A stretch of DNA of 64,000 nt from Baekduia soli (lineage in GTDB: Bacteria > Actinomycetota > Thermoleophilia > Solirubrobacterales > Solirubrobacteraceae), in the NCBI RefSeq assembly GCF_007970665.1, contig NZ_CP042430.1, positions 5,084,001-5,148,000 on the forward strand, read 5' to 3'. A program made the translations under genes and the position numbers. The notes beneath the pieces are model-generated. The model did not search any database. It was not told the DNA's origin and saw only the letters and a program-made list of their open reading frames with translations. Positions 8,121 to 18,916 of this stretch are shown in pieces. The first letter of the stretch is position 1. Each line of letters begins with the position of its first letter.

Positions 8121-9455
8121 GTGGCGAAGAAGAAGCCCACGCGCCCGGCGCGCCCCGCCAAGGGCGCCGAGCCGACGACCGCCCAGCTGCGCCAGGAGTA
8201 CTACGCGCGGCGGGCCGCCGAGCAGGCGCTGGAGCAGATGGGGCTGCGGCTCGACGAGCGCCCCGCGCCCAAGGGCGACGCGCACTGGTGGGCCGACACG
8301 CGCGACGCGCTGGACCGCCTGGAGATCCTGCACGCCGTCTGGCGCTTCACGGGCCTGACGGGCTACGCCCCCGAGCCCGAGGACTTCGACCCCGACGCGG
8401 GCTGGCCGACGGCCAGCGAGGTCGAGGCCGTCTTCGGCTCGTGGGACAAGATGCTCGACGCCTCCGGGATCGACGACGCGGTGTTCGGCGAGCTGATCGA
8501 GCGCGCGCTGGCCGCCCACGAGGGGCTGGCGGCGCGCGAGAAGGAGCTCGAGCTGCGGGTGCGCAAGCTCGAGGAGGAGGAGCGCAAGATCCCCGAGCTG
8601 CGCCGCCGGGAAGAGGTCGCCCGGGCCAAGCGCGAGGAGGCCGACGGCGCGCGCCAGGAGGCCGAGGCCGTCCGCGACGCCGCGCTGCGCGAGCGCGACG
8701 CCCTCGCCGCGCGCGTCACCGCGCTGGAGGCCCAGGCCGACGCACTGCACGCCGCCGCGCAGGCCGACGCCGACGCCCGCGCCGGCGGGGCCGACGTCGA
8801 GCTGCTGGAGGAGATGGAGCGCGCGCTGGCCCAGCAGGCCGCCGGGCAGCAGGCGCGCGACGAGCTGCACGAGCGCATGGAGCGCCTGCGCGCCGAGCGC
8901 GAGGGCGACCGGCGCACGATCACCGAGCTGACCCGGCTGCTGGCCCGCGTCGACACGCGCGCCTCCGACGCCGCCCCGGCCGAGGAGGACGAGGCGCCCC
9001 CGGCCACGGTCCTGGAGGCCGTGCAGCGCGCCGCGGCCGAGGCGCGGCACCTGCGCTTCGCCCCCAAGGCCTTCGAGACCGCCGCCGAGTCGCCGTTCCG
9101 CCGGCCCGGGCTCGTGCTGCGCACGCTGCGCGGCCTGGACGAGCTCGCCGGGCGCTACATCGCCGGCGACATGGGCAGGTCGCTCGGCCAGGCCGCGGCC
9201 GAGCACGGGATCACGCAGTGGCGCCCCGACGTCGCCGAGACCACGCGCAAGCGCTACGAGGACGACTACACGTTCGCGCTGGAGGGCTCGAGCCGGAAGC
9301 TGTGGGTCGGCCCGCACATCGGACTGGGCTCCGGGTCGGGCGCGCAGTTCATCGCCCGGATCTACCTGCACGTGAGCGACGGCAGCGACCCCGAGGTCCC
9401 GCGCGGGATCATCGTCGCGGTGGTCGGGCGCCATCTGCCCGACACGACGACCTAG
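8121..9455 (+). CDS. Coiled-coil protein with a homing-endonuclease-associated-type repeat
   Basis: The protein has 444 residues. After a basic start (VAKKKPTR), residues about 60-130 contain WWADTRDALDRLEILHAVW and later WPTASEVEAVFGSWDKMLD. These match the homing-endonuclease-associated repeat, a small helical DNA-binding unit. A long Glu/Arg/Ala coiled coil follows (about 145-290). The C-terminal 120 residues form a separate globular domain of unknown kind, with GLDELAGRYIAGDMGRSLG and a beta-rich end. No nuclease motif is visible. A DNA- or nucleoid-associated structural role is a guess. The stop is in the same frame as the following hemolysin III gene. Confidence 0.65.
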   Translation: MAKKKPTRPARPAKGAEPTTAQLRQEYYARRAAEQALEQMGLRLDERPAPKGDAHWWADTRDALDRLEILHAVWRFTGLTGYAPEPEDFDPDAGWPTASEVEAVFGSWDKMLDASGIDDAVFGELIERALAAHEGLAAREKELELRVRKLEEEERKIPELRRREEVARAKREEADGARQEAEAVRDAALRERDALAARVTALEAQADALHAAAQADADARAGGADVELLEEMERALAQQAAGQQARDELHERMERLRAEREGDRRTITELTRLLARVDTRASDAAPAEEDEAPPATVLEAVQRAAAEARHLRFAPKAFETAAESPFRRPGLVLRTLRGLDELAGRYIAGDMGRSLGQAAAEHGITQWRPDVAETTRKRYEDDYTFALEGSSRKLWVGPHIGLGSGSGAQFIARIYLHVSDGSDPEVPRGIIVAVVGRHLPDTTT

Positions 9456-9469
9456 CCTGAAGGGGGCCT

Positions 9470-10130
9470 ATGCCCCCGTGCCGTCATCGAGGACGAGCTG
9501 CGCCCGCTGCTGCGCGGCGTCACCCATGCCTATGCCTTCTGGGCCGCGCTGGCCGCCGCGGTGACGCTCACGGCGCTCGTCGCGCCGGGCGCCGCGCGCG
9601 TCAGCGCCGTCGTCTACGGCGGCGGTCTGTGCGCGCTGTTCGCCGCCAGCGGCGTCTACCACCGCTGGCCCTGGAACCCGCGCTGGCGCCCCATGCTGCG
9701 CCGCCTGGACCACAGCACGATCTTCGTCTTCATCGCCGCGTCCTACACGCCGGTGGCGCTGCTGGTCATGCACGGCGCGCTGCGCTGGGCGATCCTCGGC
9801 GCGGCCTGGACCGGCGCCGCGGTCGGGATCGTCCTCAGCCTGGCGTGGATCACCGCCCCGCGCGCGGTCAGCGCGGGCTGCTACCTCGCGCTGGGCTGGG
9901 TCTCGGTCGCCGCGCTGCCCCAGCTCATCTCCGGGCTGCCGATCGCCCCGCTGGTCCTGCTGGCCTCCGGGGGCGTGCTCTACACGGTGGGCGCGGTCGT
10001 CTACGCGACCCGGCGCCCGGACCCGTGGCCGCGGACGTTCGGCTTCCACGAGGTCTTCCACCTGCTGGTGATCGCCGCCGCCGCCGTGCAGTTCGTGGCC
10101 CTGGCCGGCTGGGTGTTCCCCGCCGGCTGA
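9470..10130 (+). CDS. Hemolysin III family membrane protein, N-terminus apparently frameshifted
   Basis: The conserved part runs in one frame to 10130 and has seven hydrophobic helices with the family marks SGVYHRWPW, LRRLDHSTIFVFIAASYTP and FGFHEVFHLLVI; the His and Asp residues would bind the metal. Homology clearly extends upstream of the first usable in-frame start (GTG 9561), through RPLLRGVTHAYAFWAAL near 9500, yet that frame has no ATG/GTG/TTG before the previous stop. An ATG at 9470 with a good AAGGGGG ribosome site is out of frame by one base. Removing one C from the five-C run at 9473-9477 joins them. A base-calling error is the simplest explanation. Confidence 0.8.
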
Positions 10131-10162
10131 CTCGACTGAACGCCTCCGTTCCTACTTCCTGG

Positions 10163-10168
10163 TAGCTT
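10163..10168 (+). promoter_or_regulatory. Leaderless -10 element of the acyl-CoA dehydrogenase gene
   Basis: TAGCTT ends 6 nt before the ATG at 10175. Confidence 0.45.
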
Positions 10169-10174
10169 CACGGT

Positions 10175-11437
10175 ATGGCCAGCACCGCCGAGGCACCCCA
10201 TGACGAGGGCGCAGGCCCCGCCGAGCCCCAGTTCACCCTCGCCCTCACCCAGGACCAGAAGGACCTGAGGGAGTGGGTCCACGGGTTCGCCGAGGGCGTC
10301 GTGCGCCCCGCGGCCCACGAGTGGGACGAGCGTGAGGAGACGCCGTGGCCGATCATCCAGGAGGCCGCGAAGATCGGCCTCTACGGCTTCGAGTCCATCC
10401 AGCAGTTCGCCGCCGATCCGACCGGGCTCACGATGCCCATCGTCCAGGAGGAGCTCTTCTGGGGCGACGCCGGGATCGGCATGGCCATCATGGGCACCGG
10501 CCTGGCCGCCGCGGCCATCGCCGGGCAGGGCACCTGGGAGCAGGTCCTCGAGTGGATCCCCCAGTGCTACGGGACGCCCGACGACGTCAAGGTCGGCGCG
10601 TTCTGCGCCTCGGAGCCCAACGCCGGGTCCGATGTCTCCAACATCCGGACGAGCGCGCGCTACGACGCGGCGACCGACACGTGGGTGCTCAACGGCCAGA
10701 AGGCGTGGGCGACGAACGGCGGCATCGCCGACGTCCACGTCATCATCGCCCAGACCGACCGCGAGCTGGGCTCGCGCGGCCACGCCGCGTTCGTCGTGCC
10801 GATCTCCACGCCCGGCATCGAGCAGGGCGCCAAGGTCAAGAAGCACGGGCTGCGCGCCTCGCACACCGCCGACATCCACCTCGACGACTGCCGCATCCCG
10901 GGCGCCAACCTGCTCGGCGGCAAGGAGAAGCTCGACGAGCGCCTGGCGCGCGTCCGCGAGGGCAAGAAGGGCAAGACGCAGGCCGCGATGGCGACGTTCG
11001 AGGCCACCCGTCCGGTCGTCGGCGCGCAGGCGCTGGGCGTCGCCCGCGCCGCGTACGAGTACGCGCTGGACTACGCCAAGGAGCGCGAGCAGTTCGGCCG
11101 CAGGATCATCGAGAACCAGTCCATCGCGTTCGCGCTGGCCAACATGAAGATGGAGATCGACGCGGCCCGGCTGCTCGTGTGGCGCGCGTCGTGGATGGCC
11201 CGCAACAACCTGCCCTTCGAGCACGCAGAGGGGTCGATGAGCAAGCTCAAGGCCGGCGAGGTCGCCGTGTGGGCGACCGAGCGAGCGATCCAGATCCTCG
11301 GCGGCAACGGCTACACGCGGGAGTACCCCGTCGAGCGCTGGCACCGCGACGCCAAGATCTACACCATCTTCGAGGGCACGAGCGAGATGCAGCAGCTGGT
11401 CATCGCGCGGGCCATCTCGGGCATCCGGATCCCCTAG
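10175..11437 (+). CDS. Acyl-CoA dehydrogenase
   Basis: The protein has 420 residues and full-length ACAD architecture: an N-terminal helical domain, a beta domain with FCASEPNAGSDVSNI (FAD/substrate loop) and WVLNGQKAWATNG, and a C-terminal helical domain. The catalytic base is Glu400 in YTIFEGTSEMQQ, and FGRRIIENQSIAFALANM and GGNGYTREYPVERW are conserved. It oxidises an acyl-CoA to the 2-enoyl-CoA and passes electrons to ETF. Chain-length preference cannot be read. A TetR gene follows 9 bp downstream and probably regulates the unit. Confidence 0.93.
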   Translation: MASTAEAPHDEGAGPAEPQFTLALTQDQKDLREWVHGFAEGVVRPAAHEWDEREETPWPIIQEAAKIGLYGFESIQQFAADPTGLTMPIVQEELFWGDAGIGMAIMGTGLAAAAIAGQGTWEQVLEWIPQCYGTPDDVKVGAFCASEPNAGSDVSNIRTSARYDAATDTWVLNGQKAWATNGGIADVHVIIAQTDRELGSRGHAAFVVPISTPGIEQGAKVKKHGLRASHTADIHLDDCRIPGANLLGGKEKLDERLARVREGKKGKTQAAMATFEATRPVVGAQALGVARAAYEYALDYAKEREQFGRRIIENQSIAFALANMKMEIDAARLLVWRASWMARNNLPFEHAEGSMSKLKAGEVAVWATERAIQILGGNGYTREYPVERWHRDAKIYTIFEGTSEMQQLVIARAISGIRIP

Positions 11438-11446
11438 CGCCGCGCC

Positions 11447-12031
11447 GTGCGCACCCGCGCCGCCCATCTCGGGCCGCAGCTGCGCCGGCCGCTCCTGCTC
11501 GACGCGGCGCTGCCGCTCTTCGCCCGCGACGGCTATGACGCGGTGTCGATGCAGGCGATCGCCGACGCCGCCGGGGTCTCCAAGCCCGTGCTCTACTCGT
11601 GCTTCGACTCCAAGGACGAGCTGTTCGCCGTGCTCCAGCGCCGAGAGGAGCGCAAGCTCTGGGAGCGCGTCGAGGCGTCGGTGCCCCAGCCCGGCGACCC
11701 GGGCGACCGCGAGGAGCTCCTGCGCCATGGGCTCGCCGCGCTGCTGCACGCGGTGCAGGCCGAGCCCGACGCGTTCCGCGTCATCTACCTTCAGCGCCAG
11801 GGCGACGACCGCGTCCAGCGCGGTCGCGAGGCCTGGGAACGCCGGATGGCCGAGGTCCTGGTCTCGTGGAGCGGCGTGCCCGAGCGCGAGGCCGGCGTCC
11901 TGGGCCGCCTGCTCGTGGCGCTGGCCGAGATCGGCTTCCGCATCCAGCTCGAGGAGCCCGGGGCGTGGGAGGCCGACGCCCTGGCGGACTACCTGGCGAG
12001 CGTGATGACGCGGGGGATCGGGACGGGCTGA
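11447..12031 (+). CDS. TetR/AcrR family transcriptional regulator
   Basis: The protein has 194 residues and starts at GTG 11447. The N-terminal helix-turn-helix reads MQAIADAAGVSKPVLYSCFDSKDELF, typical of TetR; the rest is an all-helical ligand domain with no recognisable ligand motif. It follows the acyl-CoA dehydrogenase by 9 bp, so it is probably co-transcribed and may respond to an acyl-CoA or fatty acid. The operator was not identified. Confidence 0.9.
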   Translation: MRTRAAHLGPQLRRPLLLDAALPLFARDGYDAVSMQAIADAAGVSKPVLYSCFDSKDELFAVLQRREERKLWERVEASVPQPGDPGDREELLRHGLAALLHAVQAEPDAFRVIYLQRQGDDRVQRGREAWERRMAEVLVSWSGVPEREAGVLGRLLVALAEIGFRIQLEEPGAWEADALADYLASVMTRGIGTG

Positions 12032-12090
12032 GGGTGGCGTTCCGCCCGGCATGTGCGCGGCGGTTCGGGCGCTCGTGGGGATCGGCACAC

Positions 12091-12133
12091 GCCCCGGACC
12101 CACTCTGGGTCGCATCGAGCGTCCACAGGACAC
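12091..12133. repeat. 43-bp intergenic repeat, copy 1 (partner at 20643-20685)
   Basis: It matches 20643-20685 at 40 of 43 positions in the same orientation. It contains an inverted GACCCA/TGGGTC pair at its left end. It lies between the convergent TetR and HIT genes, as copy 2 lies between convergent genes. Confidence 0.6.
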
Positions 12134-12547
12134 CTAGGCGCCCAGCGCCCCCCGCACCGCCGCCGCCACCGCCTCGCGCTCCGCGTCGTCGGCGTACGTG
12201 GTGCGCGGCCAGAAGAACCCGCGCAGGCCGTCCTTGAACCGGCGCGGCACGACGTGGCAGTGCAGGTGGGGCACGCTCTGGGAGACCACGTTGTTCATCG
12301 CCACGAACGTCCCCGTCGCGTCCATCGCGTCGCGGACCGCGACGCTCAGGCGCTGCACCCGCTCGAAGTACGGACCGACCGCGGCCGGCGGCAGGTCGGG
12401 CAGCGTCGCGACGTGGGCGCGCGGCACCAGCAGCGTGTGGCCGTGGAACAGCGGGCGGGTGTCCAGGAAGGCGACATGGTCGTCGTCCTGCAGGACGATC
12501 GACGCGGGCAGGTCGCCGGCGGCGATCGCGCAGAAGGTGCAGGCCAT
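12134..12547 (-). CDS. HIT family nucleotide hydrolase
   Basis: The protein has 137 residues. It has the histidine triad HLHCHV (His94, His96, His98), with His96 expected to be the nucleophile, and the upstream family motifs CTFCAIAAGDLPAS and HGHTLLVPRAHV. Cys3 and Cys6 with later histidines fit the zinc site of the HINT/Fhit-like branch. It should hydrolyse AMP-linked phosphoramidates or dinucleoside polyphosphates. The ATG at 12547 is supported by a TACGAT hexamer 6 nt upstream. Confidence 0.92.
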   Translation of the reverse strand: MACTFCAIAAGDLPASIVLQDDDHVAFLDTRPLFHGHTLLVPRAHVATLPDLPPAAVGPYFERVQRLSVAVRDAMDATGTFVAMNNVVSQSVPHLHCHVVPRRFKDGLRGFFWPRTTYADDAEREAVAAAVRGALGA

Positions 12548-12553
12548 CGGGCC

Positions 12554-12559
12554 ATCGTA
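12554..12559 (-). promoter_or_regulatory. Leaderless -10 element of the HIT gene
   Basis: TACGAT on the minus strand lies 6 nt before the ATG at 12547. Confidence 0.45.
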
Positions 12560-12616
12560 GGATCGGGCGACCGCCGGCGTCCGGTCCGGGACCCGCCCGT
12601 CGTCTCCCAGGACGAG

Positions 12617-13726
12617 ATGACCTTCGACACGATCCTCACCGAGCAGACCGTCCCGCTGACGCGGCGCCTGACCCGCATGGTCGGCGACGTGCAGACCGCG
12701 GAGGACCTGTGCCAGGAGACCTTCGCCCGCGCCGTCGCGGGCGCCCCGGCCGGGGCGCCCGCCCCGGTCCTGCGCGCCTGGCTGCACCGCACGGGACGCA
12801 ACCTCGCCCTCGACGAGCTGCGCCGCCGCCGGCGCCGCGACCACGTGCCGCTGCACGCCGAACTCGCGAGCCCCGCCGCCCACCCCGAGCCCGACGGCCC
12901 GCGCGCCGCGCTCGCCCGCCTCACCCCGCACCAGCGCCTCGTGCTCCTGCTGCGCTTCGAGGCCGGGCTGTCGTTGCGCGAGATCGGCGACCTCCTGGAC
13001 ATCGGCGAGGACGCCGCCCGCAAGCGCGTGGCGCGCGCCCGCGCCGCGTTCGCCGACGTCCACGCGGCGCTGTCGGGCGACGACACGCGCCCGACGGTCC
13101 TGCTCCTGCTCGGCCACGAGGACCCGGGGCCCTACGAGGCGTGGCTGCGCGCCGCCGGCGCCCGCGTCCGCACGCTGGACGGCACGCGCGCCGGCCTGGA
13201 CCTCGCCGGCGCCGACGCGCTGGTCCTCGGCGGCAGCGAGCGCGACATCCACCCCGCGCTCTACGGCCACCCGGCCGGGCCGCACCTGCTGGGCACCGAC
13301 CTCACGCGCCACCTGCGCGACCTGGCCGCGCTGCGCGCCGCGCTGGCCGCCGATCTGCCGGTGCTCGGCGTCTGCTCGGGCGCGCAGCTGCTCAACGTCC
13401 TGCACGGCGGCGACCTGCACCAGCACCTGCCCGCGGCCGGCTTCGACCACCTCGACCACCGCGAGGCCCACGGCGTCCGCACGCTGCACGGGACGCTGAC
13501 GCACCGCATCCTCGGCGGCGCGCCGGAGGTCGTCTCCGAGCACCACCAGGCCGTGCAGCGCCTCGGCCGCGGGCTGCGCGTGACCTCCGTCGCCGACGAC
13601 GGCCTGGTCGAGGCGCTCGAGGTCCCCGGCCGGCGCTTCGCGCTCGGCGTCCAGTGGCACCCCGAGCGCTGCGCCTCCGGCGCGGGCGCGGGGCTGGCCG
13701 AGGCGCTGCTGCAGGCGGCGGCGTAG
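12617..13726 (+). CDS. ECF-type sigma-70 factor fused to a class I glutamine amidotransferase (peptidase C26/PuuD-like)
   Basis: One uninterrupted frame of 369 residues joins two domains. Residues 5-80 are sigma region 2 (DVQTAEDLCQETFARAV, then LHRTGRNLALDELRRR). Residues 97-150 are region 4, with SLREIGDLLDIGEDAARKRV as helix-turn-helix. Residues 158-369 are a class I GATase of the gamma-glutamyl-GABA hydrolase type: GGSERDIHPALYG, the nucleophile Cys253 in GVCSGAQLL, SEHHQAV (307-313) and GVQWHPE with His348 and Glu350. All three catalytic residues are present, and no internal ATG or GTG precedes the GATase part. A sigma factor with an intact amidase domain is unusual; the domain may sense or process a gamma-glutamyl compound. 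The stop abuts the next start. Confidence 0.88.
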   Translation: MTFDTILTEQTVPLTRRLTRMVGDVQTAEDLCQETFARAVAGAPAGAPAPVLRAWLHRTGRNLALDELRRRRRRDHVPLHAELASPAAHPEPDGPRAALARLTPHQRLVLLLRFEAGLSLREIGDLLDIGEDAARKRVARARAAFADVHAALSGDDTRPTVLLLLGHEDPGPYEAWLRAAGARVRTLDGTRAGLDLAGADALVLGGSERDIHPALYGHPAGPHLLGTDLTRHLRDLAALRAALAADLPVLGVCSGAQLLNVLHGGDLHQHLPAAGFDHLDHREAHGVRTLHGTLTHRILGGAPEVVSEHHQAVQRLGRGLRVTSVADDGLVEALEVPGRRFALGVQWHPERCASGAGAGLAEALLQAAA

Positions 13727-14095
13727 ATGACCACCGTCACGATCCGCCCGGCGTCCGGAGACGACGCCGCGGCCCTCGCACGCCTGGCCGCCCTGGACAG
13801 CGCGCGCGTGCCCGCCGGCCCGCTGCTGCTGGCCGAGGTCGACGGCGCGCTGTGCGCCGCGGTCGCGCTGCACGACGGGTCGGCGATCGCCGACCCGTTC
13901 CGCCCCACCGTCGCCCTTCTCGAGCTGCTGCACGGCCGCGTGCGCCAGCTCGGCGGCGGTGGGGCGTCGCGGCGTAGGATCCGATCGCCATGGCCGACGA
14001 CCGCACGACCTTCCTCCTCACCGCCGACGACATCCCGACGCACTGGGTCAACATCGCGGCCGATCTGCCCGGCGATCCCCCACCCCCGCCGCTGA
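13727..14095 (+). CDS. Short GNAT-like protein overlapping the TrpB2 start
   Basis: It starts at the ATG directly after the sigma-GATase stop. The first 75 residues look like the N-terminal part of a GNAT acetyltransferase: [20 protein letters not shown], then [19 protein letters not shown] and [15 protein letters not shown]. There is no acetyl-CoA-binding loop, so it is not an active GNAT. The last 35 codons overlap the TrpB2 gene in another frame and are Ser/Pro/Arg-rich, which suggests that the true end is near 13975 or that a frameshift lies there. Short proteins of this kind are common in the group. Confidence 0.45.
   Translation: MTTVTIRPASGDDAAALARLAALDSARVPAGPLLLAEVDGALCAAVALHDGSAIADPFRPTVALLELLHGRVRQLGGGGASRRRIRSPWPTTARPSSSPPTTSRRTGSTSRPICPAIPHPRR
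13975..13980 (+). promoter_or_regulatory. Leaderless -10 element of the TrpB2 gene
   Basis: TAGGAT lies 9 nt before the ATG at 13990. Confidence 0.4.
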
Positions 14096-15353
14096 GCCCG
14101 CGCACGGGCCAGCCGGCCGGGCCCGAGGACCTCGCCGCGATCTTCCCGATGGCGCTCATCGAACAGGAGGTCTCGGCCGAGGCGTCCATCGCGATCCCCG
14201 ACGCCGTGCGCGACGCCTACCAGCTCTGGCGCCCGACCCCGATGCGCCGCGCCCGCCGCCTCGAGCAGGCCCTGAACACGCCGGCGCGCATCTACTACAA
14301 GTACGAGGGCGGCTCGCCTGCCGGCTCGCACAAGCCCAACAGCGCCGTCCCCCAGGCCTACGCCAACAAGGAGGCCGGGATCACCCGCCTGGCCACGGAG
14401 ACCGGCGCCGGCCAGTGGGGCTCGAGCCTCGCGTTCGCGTGCTCGCTGTTCGGCCTGGAGTGCGAGGTGTGGATGGTCGGCTCCTCCTATGACCAGAAGC
14501 CCTACCGGCGCTCGATGATCCAGACCTGGGGCGGCACCGTGCACCGCTCCCCCAGCGACCGCACGGAGGCCGGCCGCGCGAACGCCTCCCACCCGACGGG
14601 GTCGCTGGGCATCGCGATCTCCGAGGCCGTCGAGGTCGCCGCCCAGCGCGAGGACACCAACTACGCGCTGGGCTCGGTCCTCAACCACGTGCTGCTGCAC
14701 CAGACCGTCATCGGCATCGAGGCCATCGCCCAGATGGAGATGGCCGGCGACCGGCCCGACGTCGTCATCGGCTGCGTCGGGGGCGGCTCGAACTTCGGCG
14801 GCATCGCGTTCCCGTTCCTGCGCGAGAAGCTGCGCGGCGACCGCGACGTGCGCTTCGTCGCCGCCGAGCCCGCCGCGTGCCCGACGCTCACGCGCGGCGT
14901 CTACCGCTACGACTTCGGCGACACCGCCGGGCTGACGCCGCTCATGCCCATGTACACGCTGGGCCACGACTTCGTGCCCGCCCCCGTCCACGCCGGTGGC
15001 CTGCGCTACCACGGCGACTCGCCGCTGGTCAGCGCCCTCGTGAGGGCCGGCCTGGTCGAGGCCCGCGCCTACCGCCAGAACGAGACGTTCGAGGCCGCGG
15101 TGCGCTTCGCGCGCACCGAGGGCGTGATCCCCGCGCCCGAGCCCGCGCACGCGATCCGCGCGGCGATCGAGGAGGCCGAGGCCGCCCGCGAGGCCGGCGA
15201 GAAGCGCGTGATCCTGTTCAACCTCTGCGGCCACGGACACTTCGACCTGGCGGCCTACGACGCGTACCTGGCCGGCACCCTGGAGGACCCGGAGTTCTCC
15301 GACGCCGACATGCAGGATGCGCTGACGCGGCTGCCCGAGGCGCCGCTGCTCGC

Positions 15354-15357
<4 letters not shown>
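13990..15357 (+). CDS. TrpB2-type tryptophan synthase beta-like PLP enzyme
   Basis: The protein has 455 residues, the length of the TrpB2 branch rather than TrpB1 (about 400). The PLP lysine is Lys115 in GSHKPNSA, the catalytic Glu137 sits in ETGAGQWG, and the phosphate loop is GGGSNFGG (265-271). TrpB2 enzymes condense indole or phosphoserine-derived substrates and can act without TrpA; no trpA or trpC is nearby, so this is an orphan. A tryptophan-salvage role is the usual proposal. The stop overlaps the convergent glpD stop by 4 bp. Confidence 0.92.
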
Positions 15358-17168
<1,811 letters not shown>

Positions 17169-17178
17169 CGACCTCAGG

Positions 17179-18633
17179 CTACTCGGGGATCACCCAGCGC
17201 CCGGAGCGCTGCAGCGCCCGGCGCCAGTCGGCCAGCAGCGATTGCGCCTGGTCGTCGCTCATCCGGGGCTCGTAGCGCCGGGACTCGGCCCACAGGCCCT
17301 TGACGTCCTCCTCGGTCCAGGTCCCCGTCGCCACGCCCGCGAGGTAGGCCGCGCCGAGCACGGTGGTGTCGGCGATCTCGGGGATGACGACCGGCACGCC
17401 GAGCACGTCGGACTGGAACTGCATGAGCCAGGCGTTGGCCGTCGCGCCGCCGTCGGCCCGCAGCTCCTTCAGGCGCACGCCGAGCGCGGTGTTCTGGGCG
17501 CGGACCGCGTCGACGGTCTGGTAGGCGATGGCCTCCAGGGCGGCGCGCGCGATGTGGGCCCGGGTCGAGCCGCGCGTCAGGCCGACGATCGTGCCGCGGG
17601 CGTAGGGATCCCAGTGCGGGGAGCCCAGGCCGGTGAGCGCCGGGACGAAGTACACGCCGTCGTTGGTCTCCAGCGAGCCCGCCAGCTCCTCGGTCTCCGA
17701 GGCGGCCTCGATGATCTGCAGCCCGTCGCGCAGCCACTGGATCCCGGCGCCCGTGACGAACATGGAGGACTCCAGGGCGTAGTCGACGCGGTCGCCGATG
17801 CCCCAGGCGATCGTCGTGATGAGGCCCTGCTCGAGCAGCGGCGAGCCCTCGCCCGCGTTCTGCAGCAGGAAGTTGCCCGTGCCGTAGGTGTTCTTGCCCA
17901 GGCCCGGCTCCTGGCAGGCCTGCCCGTAGAGGGCGCCCTGCTGGTCGCCGACCATCGCCGCGACGGGGACCTTGCCGCCGAACTCCTCGGTCTCGCCGAG
18001 CACCTCGGCGTTGCGCACCGGCTCGGGCAGCGACCCGATGGGCACCCCGAGCGTCTCGCACAGCTCGGCGTCCCACGCCAGCTCGCGGATGTTGAACAAC
18101 AAGGTCCGCGACGCGTTGGAGTAGTCCGTGGCGTGGCGGCCGGTCAGCTTGAAGAGCAGCCAGGCGTCGATCGTGCCGAACAGCGCGTCCTGGGGGACGC
18201 CGCCCTCCTTGAGCATCCACTCGTACTTCGTGCCGCTGAAGTACGCGTCGAGCACCAGGCCGGTGCGCGCGCGGAACATCGCCTCGAGGCCCTCGGCCTT
18301 CAGGCGGTCGCAGCGGCCGGCGGTGCGCCGGTCCTGCCAGACGATCGCGCGGTGCAACGGCTCGCCCGTCTTCCCGTCCCACGCGACCGCGGTCTCGCGC
18401 TGGTTCGTGATGCCGATCGCCGTGAGCCCGCTCCCGTCGATGCCGGCGTCCTGCAGCGCCTCGTGGCAGACCTTCCTGGTGACGTCCCAGATCTCGGCGG
18501 CGTCGTGCTCGACCCGGCCGGGCCGGGGGAAGAACTGCTCGAACTCCGAGTAGGCGCTCGTGACGACCTTGCCCTGCTCGTCGAAGATGAAGGCGCGCGA
18601 ACCCGTGGTGCCCTGGTCGATCCCGAGGATCAT
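17179..18633 (-). CDS. glpK: Glycerol kinase
   Basis: The protein has 484 residues, a full-length FGGY kinase. Visible marks are DQGTTGSRAFIFDEQG (ATP-binding start), GITNQRETAVAWDGKTG, WQDRRTAGRCDRL, GTIDAWLLFKLTG and the C-terminal RADGGATANAWLMQFQSD. It phosphorylates glycerol to glycerol-3-phosphate for the downstream glpD. GGAAGGA stands 8 nt before the ATG, so this gene is translated with a normal leader. Only a fragment of the usual glpF facilitator gene is left upstream. Confidence 0.96.
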   Translation of the reverse strand: MILGIDQGTTGSRAFIFDEQGKVVTSAYSEFEQFFPRPGRVEHDAAEIWDVTRKVCHEALQDAGIDGSGLTAIGITNQRETAVAWDGKTGEPLHRAIVWQDRRTAGRCDRLKAEGLEAMFRARTGLVLDAYFSGTKYEWMLKEGGVPQDALFGTIDAWLLFKLTGRHATDYSNASRTLLFNIRELAWDAELCETLGVPIGSLPEPVRNAEVLGETEEFGGKVPVAAMVGDQQGALYGQACQEPGLGKNTYGTGNFLLQNAGEGSPLLEQGLITTIAWGIGDRVDYALESSMFVTGAGIQWLRDGLQIIEAASETEELAGSLETNDGVYFVPALTGLGSPHWDPYARGTIVGLTRGSTRAHIARAALEAIAYQTVDAVRAQNTALGVRLKELRADGGATANAWLMQFQSDVLGVPVVIPEIADTTVLGAAYLAGVATGTWTEEDVKGLWAESRRYEPRMSDDQAQSLLADWRRALQRSGRWVIPE

Positions 18634-18715
18634 GATGTCGTCCTTCCCTCCCGCACGGCGCTCGACGCCTTCTCGAACCGGGAGCGTTCCACGGTCTCGG
18701 CCCGGCCCTCCACGT

Positions 18716-18823
18716 CGGATCCTCCTCCTTGTCGCGGGCCAGCAGCACGTCGCCGATCAGCAGGTCGTGGACCAGCGCGCCGGCGGCGGCGCCGACGCGG
18801 GGCCCGAGGATGGGGACCCACAT
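18716..18823 (-). pseudogene. Remnant of a glycerol uptake facilitator gene (glpF 3' end)
   Basis: About 36 codons read WVPILGPRVGAAAGALVHDL followed by a short charged tail. This matches the last transmembrane helix of aquaporin/GlpF proteins (WVPxxGPxxGxxxGAxxYD). Nothing recognisable remains upstream: an in-frame TGA lies 10 codons before the ATG, and the NPA-motif parts are absent. Its place directly before glpK is the normal glpF position, so the operon seems to have lost its facilitator. Homology is judged by eye. Confidence 0.6.
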
Positions 18824-18916
18824 GTCGGCAACGGGCCGTGGGGCCCGTCATCGGTGCAGTGGACAGATCGCCACCGATCGCACGCAGGACCGTGTGGCAA
18901 ACCCGGGATCCGCCGC

